Part shown: positions 61,895 through 64,000 of the stretch, piece by piece
Position numbering within the stretch: position 1 is the first letter of the stretch
Layout of the letters: every line of letters begins with the position of its first letter
Assembly: GCF_047511655.1 (NCBI RefSeq)
Contig: NC_133387.1
Span: 44,310,853 to 44,374,852 of the forward strand
Length of the DNA stretch: 64,000 nucleotides
Reading direction: 5' to 3'
From: Castor canadensis
Taxonomy: Eukaryota; Chordata; Mammalia; Rodentia; Castoridae
Notes under the pieces: model-generated
The model's database searches: none
Seen by the model: the letters and a program-made list of their open reading frames with translations, nothing else
Told to the model about the DNA's origin: nothing
Translations under genes and position numbers: made by a program

Positions 61895-62769
61895 TGAATT
61901 CACCTGGGTAGGTCTAAATGTGCTTTATATTAGAAAGGAGGAACACCTTGAATCAAATTAATTTAATCTCAGCATATTTTTTAAAACTGACAAGTTCTCA
62001 TGTAATCACCAGCATGTCTCAGTTAAATCATTCTTTAAACATTTAATTGGAATGCCTGACATGTATAAATTACCAATAGATGTTTGTTAAAAACAATACA
62101 AGGAAAGATCTGCTGCTAGTGATATCTGAGGAATCAGAATTGGAGACTAGGGTCGGACAGATGTCTATATTTAAAAGCAAATAAAAAAGGACTCTGGTAA
62201 AATAACATGGAAAATAGAGTCTAATAACTTTGTTACTGAACACTGGAAGATTCTAGAGTGAATAAGCTAAACAGATATTTAGGCAGACTAGTAGTAATAT
62301 AGCAAAATGAATTCAAATCTGGTTGAACTAGAGTATTAGTACAACTGATCCATTGTCTTGCCGAACATTTCTGCTAGTAGTTTAGATTAAAATTTTCAAA
62401 GCATGCTTATCACTTCTATGAATGACTAGGCACTGAGATGAATAATATGTTACCTGACCTGATAAGGATTCAACAGGATTTCTAAATTTAATATGCCAGC
62501 TAAAGTTAATGAGCTTAACATTTAATGGGACTGAAATAAAAGCTTAAGGTTTCAAAAAAGATTCCCAGAAATGTGGCTGGAATGGTGGAAACCATGGTTA
62601 TCCTGGAAGAAGTTTAAGAGGCGGCATACTAGTGCCAATTACATAGGAAGGTCTGTCATGAGGGTAGTCTTAGAGAAGTAGGCTACCAGACCCAAGCAGA
62701 ACTTCCAAATATCTAGACTGCCCAATGAGAGATGGGTTCACTTTGAGTCTGTAAATGCCCTATCCATTG

Positions 62770-62950
62770 GATCTGGGCCACCCTTAACATCTGTTAGCCA
62801 TTGTAACTTTGTAAGTACTACCCAATTTCTCTTATCCTCATTTTCTTAGTACATGAAATGGAGATAAGCATACTATCAGGGTTAAATTAGGTAACAACTT
62901 GAGTGATGGCTAATGTTTAGTGAGTGTTTATTATGTCCCAGGTACCATTC
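62770..62950 (+). mobile_element. MIR-like fragment
   Basis: 'ctcattttcttagtacatgaaatggagataag' and 'ttattatgtcccaggtaccattc' suggest MIR. Tentative. Confidence 0.4.
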
Positions 62951-63089
62951 AGACTTCTTTCTGTACATTATCTCTGATACCTAGCAAACCTCCTGACACA
63001 CTTGGCCTTTGCCTTTCTGTCCTAGATTTTCTTTCCCACAATTCTTACACTGCCTTTACCACCTTCCAACCATGTGGCTATTTCTCAAT

Positions 63090-63475
63090 TCTGAGGTCAC
63101 AAACAGGCAAGTTGACACCTATCAAAGCATTTTCTGTGGTCTGCCAGGACACACTTTCCCCAGTTCTTCCCTGACTGGCTCCTTTGCATAATTCAGGTCT
63201 TCGTCCAAAGGTCACTTTGGAAAGCTTTTCCTCAACATGCTGTTTAAAGTCACTATCAACCCCTGTTCCCCACCCATACCACCCTGTTCATTGTCTAACA
63301 TATGACCTTGTTTTATTTTGGTCAGAGTACTCATATCTCATGGAATTACCTCGGGTGTTGGTTTATTTGCCTGTCTTCCTTCCACTAAGGCGTCAAATTC
63401 CATGTCAGCATTAATCAATACTATGATCCCAGACAGTCACACACTACATATTCAGCAGGTATTAACTGAATGATT
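63090..63475 (+). mobile_element. L2 3' end
   Basis: The order of phrases matches an L2 3' end: TGGCTCCTTTGCATAATTCAGGTCTTCGTCCAAAGGTCAC, then CTTTTCCTCAACATGC, then ACCCTGTT…TTGTTTTATTTTGG, and last CAGCAGGTATTAACTGAATGA. No coding potential remains. Confidence 0.65.
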
Positions 63476-63723
63476 TCACAATACAATTAATATTAGCTCT
63501 CATCCTTTTCTTCTTTCTGTCACTGGAAATTTTGAACTAGAAGCTGAAAAGGATGTTTTAAAGGAAATTCCTACAATAGAAAAAAGTAGGCATAGGAAAT
63601 ATCTATTCTAATTTTTGTCTCTAAATATAATTAAAATCATCATGAGTTATATATACTTTCCATATCTCATAGCTTTTTTTCTTTTTAACAATATAGTAAA
63701 TATAAGCATTATTCAAAGTTATT

Positions 63724-63842
63724 TAAGGGGATCATGGTGGAATACACTTATAATGCCAGCACTTGGAAGTTTGAGGCTGGAGAATTGTGAGTTCAAGGCC
63801 AGCCTGGGCTGTATAGTGAGACCTTGTCTCAAAAAAGAAAAG
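63724..63842 (+). repeat. B1-type SINE
   Basis: 'catggtggaatacacttataatgccagcacttgg…ggccagcctgggctgtatagtgagaccttgtctc' with an A-tail. Confidence 0.85.
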
Positions 63843-64000
63843 TAATTTAATATATTAATTATTGCTATCATAAACACTATATTTATATGTGGGCTCTCAC
63901 AGTAGCTCTTTTACTTTAATTCAACTATACCTTAAGTAGCAGCTGTCTCAGACACATGATATCCAAAGTACTTAGCTATGATTAACAAATTTACCCATGA

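Overview
The window is mammalian nuclear DNA. It is intron-rich and mostly non-coding, with tRNA-derived and 7SL-derived (B1/ID) SINEs, L1, L2, MIR, MaLR and ERV fragments. SINEs joining a B1 unit to an ID-like tRNA unit (B1-dID type) occur many times and mark a rodent outside the mouse-rat family. Beaver or a relative (Castorimorpha) is my best guess, from recall of its L1 3' end and SINE types; I could not search for it.

The one host protein gene I can identify is the 5' part of ICA1 (islet cell autoantigen 1, ICA69), on the + strand. A CpG island at about 36.7-37.96 kb is its probable promoter. The first coding exon ends at 58784 and carries the ATG at 58768. The next exon is 61675-61837. 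The gene runs off the right edge. In human and mouse, as I recall, the DNA upstream of ICA1 is a long gene desert towards NXPH1, and 1-36.7 kb here looks like that desert.

Layout: 1-7.3 kb is intergenic with SINEs, a solo ERV1 LTR at 2.8-3.35 kb and old MER5/MIR pieces. From 7.33 to 18.78 kb there is a nest. An ancient minus-strand L1 is interrupted by another L1 3' end (7.5-8.19 kb), by a class I (gamma-like) endogenous retrovirus (8522-16895) and by a SINE (17.2-17.4 kb). From 18.8 to 36.7 kb the sequence is intergenic, with one young L1 3' end (27453-29020) and many old repeats. From 37 kb to the end is ICA1 intron sequence with two more young L1 copies (38996-39530, plus strand; 49593-53032, minus strand), each with clear target-site duplications.

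The most unusual object is the retrovirus. It lies on the minus strand with a tRNA-His-type primer site, gag, pro-pol, env, polypurine tract and 3' LTR in normal order. Its 5' LTR is inverted: the U3 end lies against the primer binding site and the U5 end faces the host flank, so both outer ends of the provirus are U5 ends. The host flanks are continuous with one another across the element, which suggests the aberrant form was present when it integrated. All its genes are broken.
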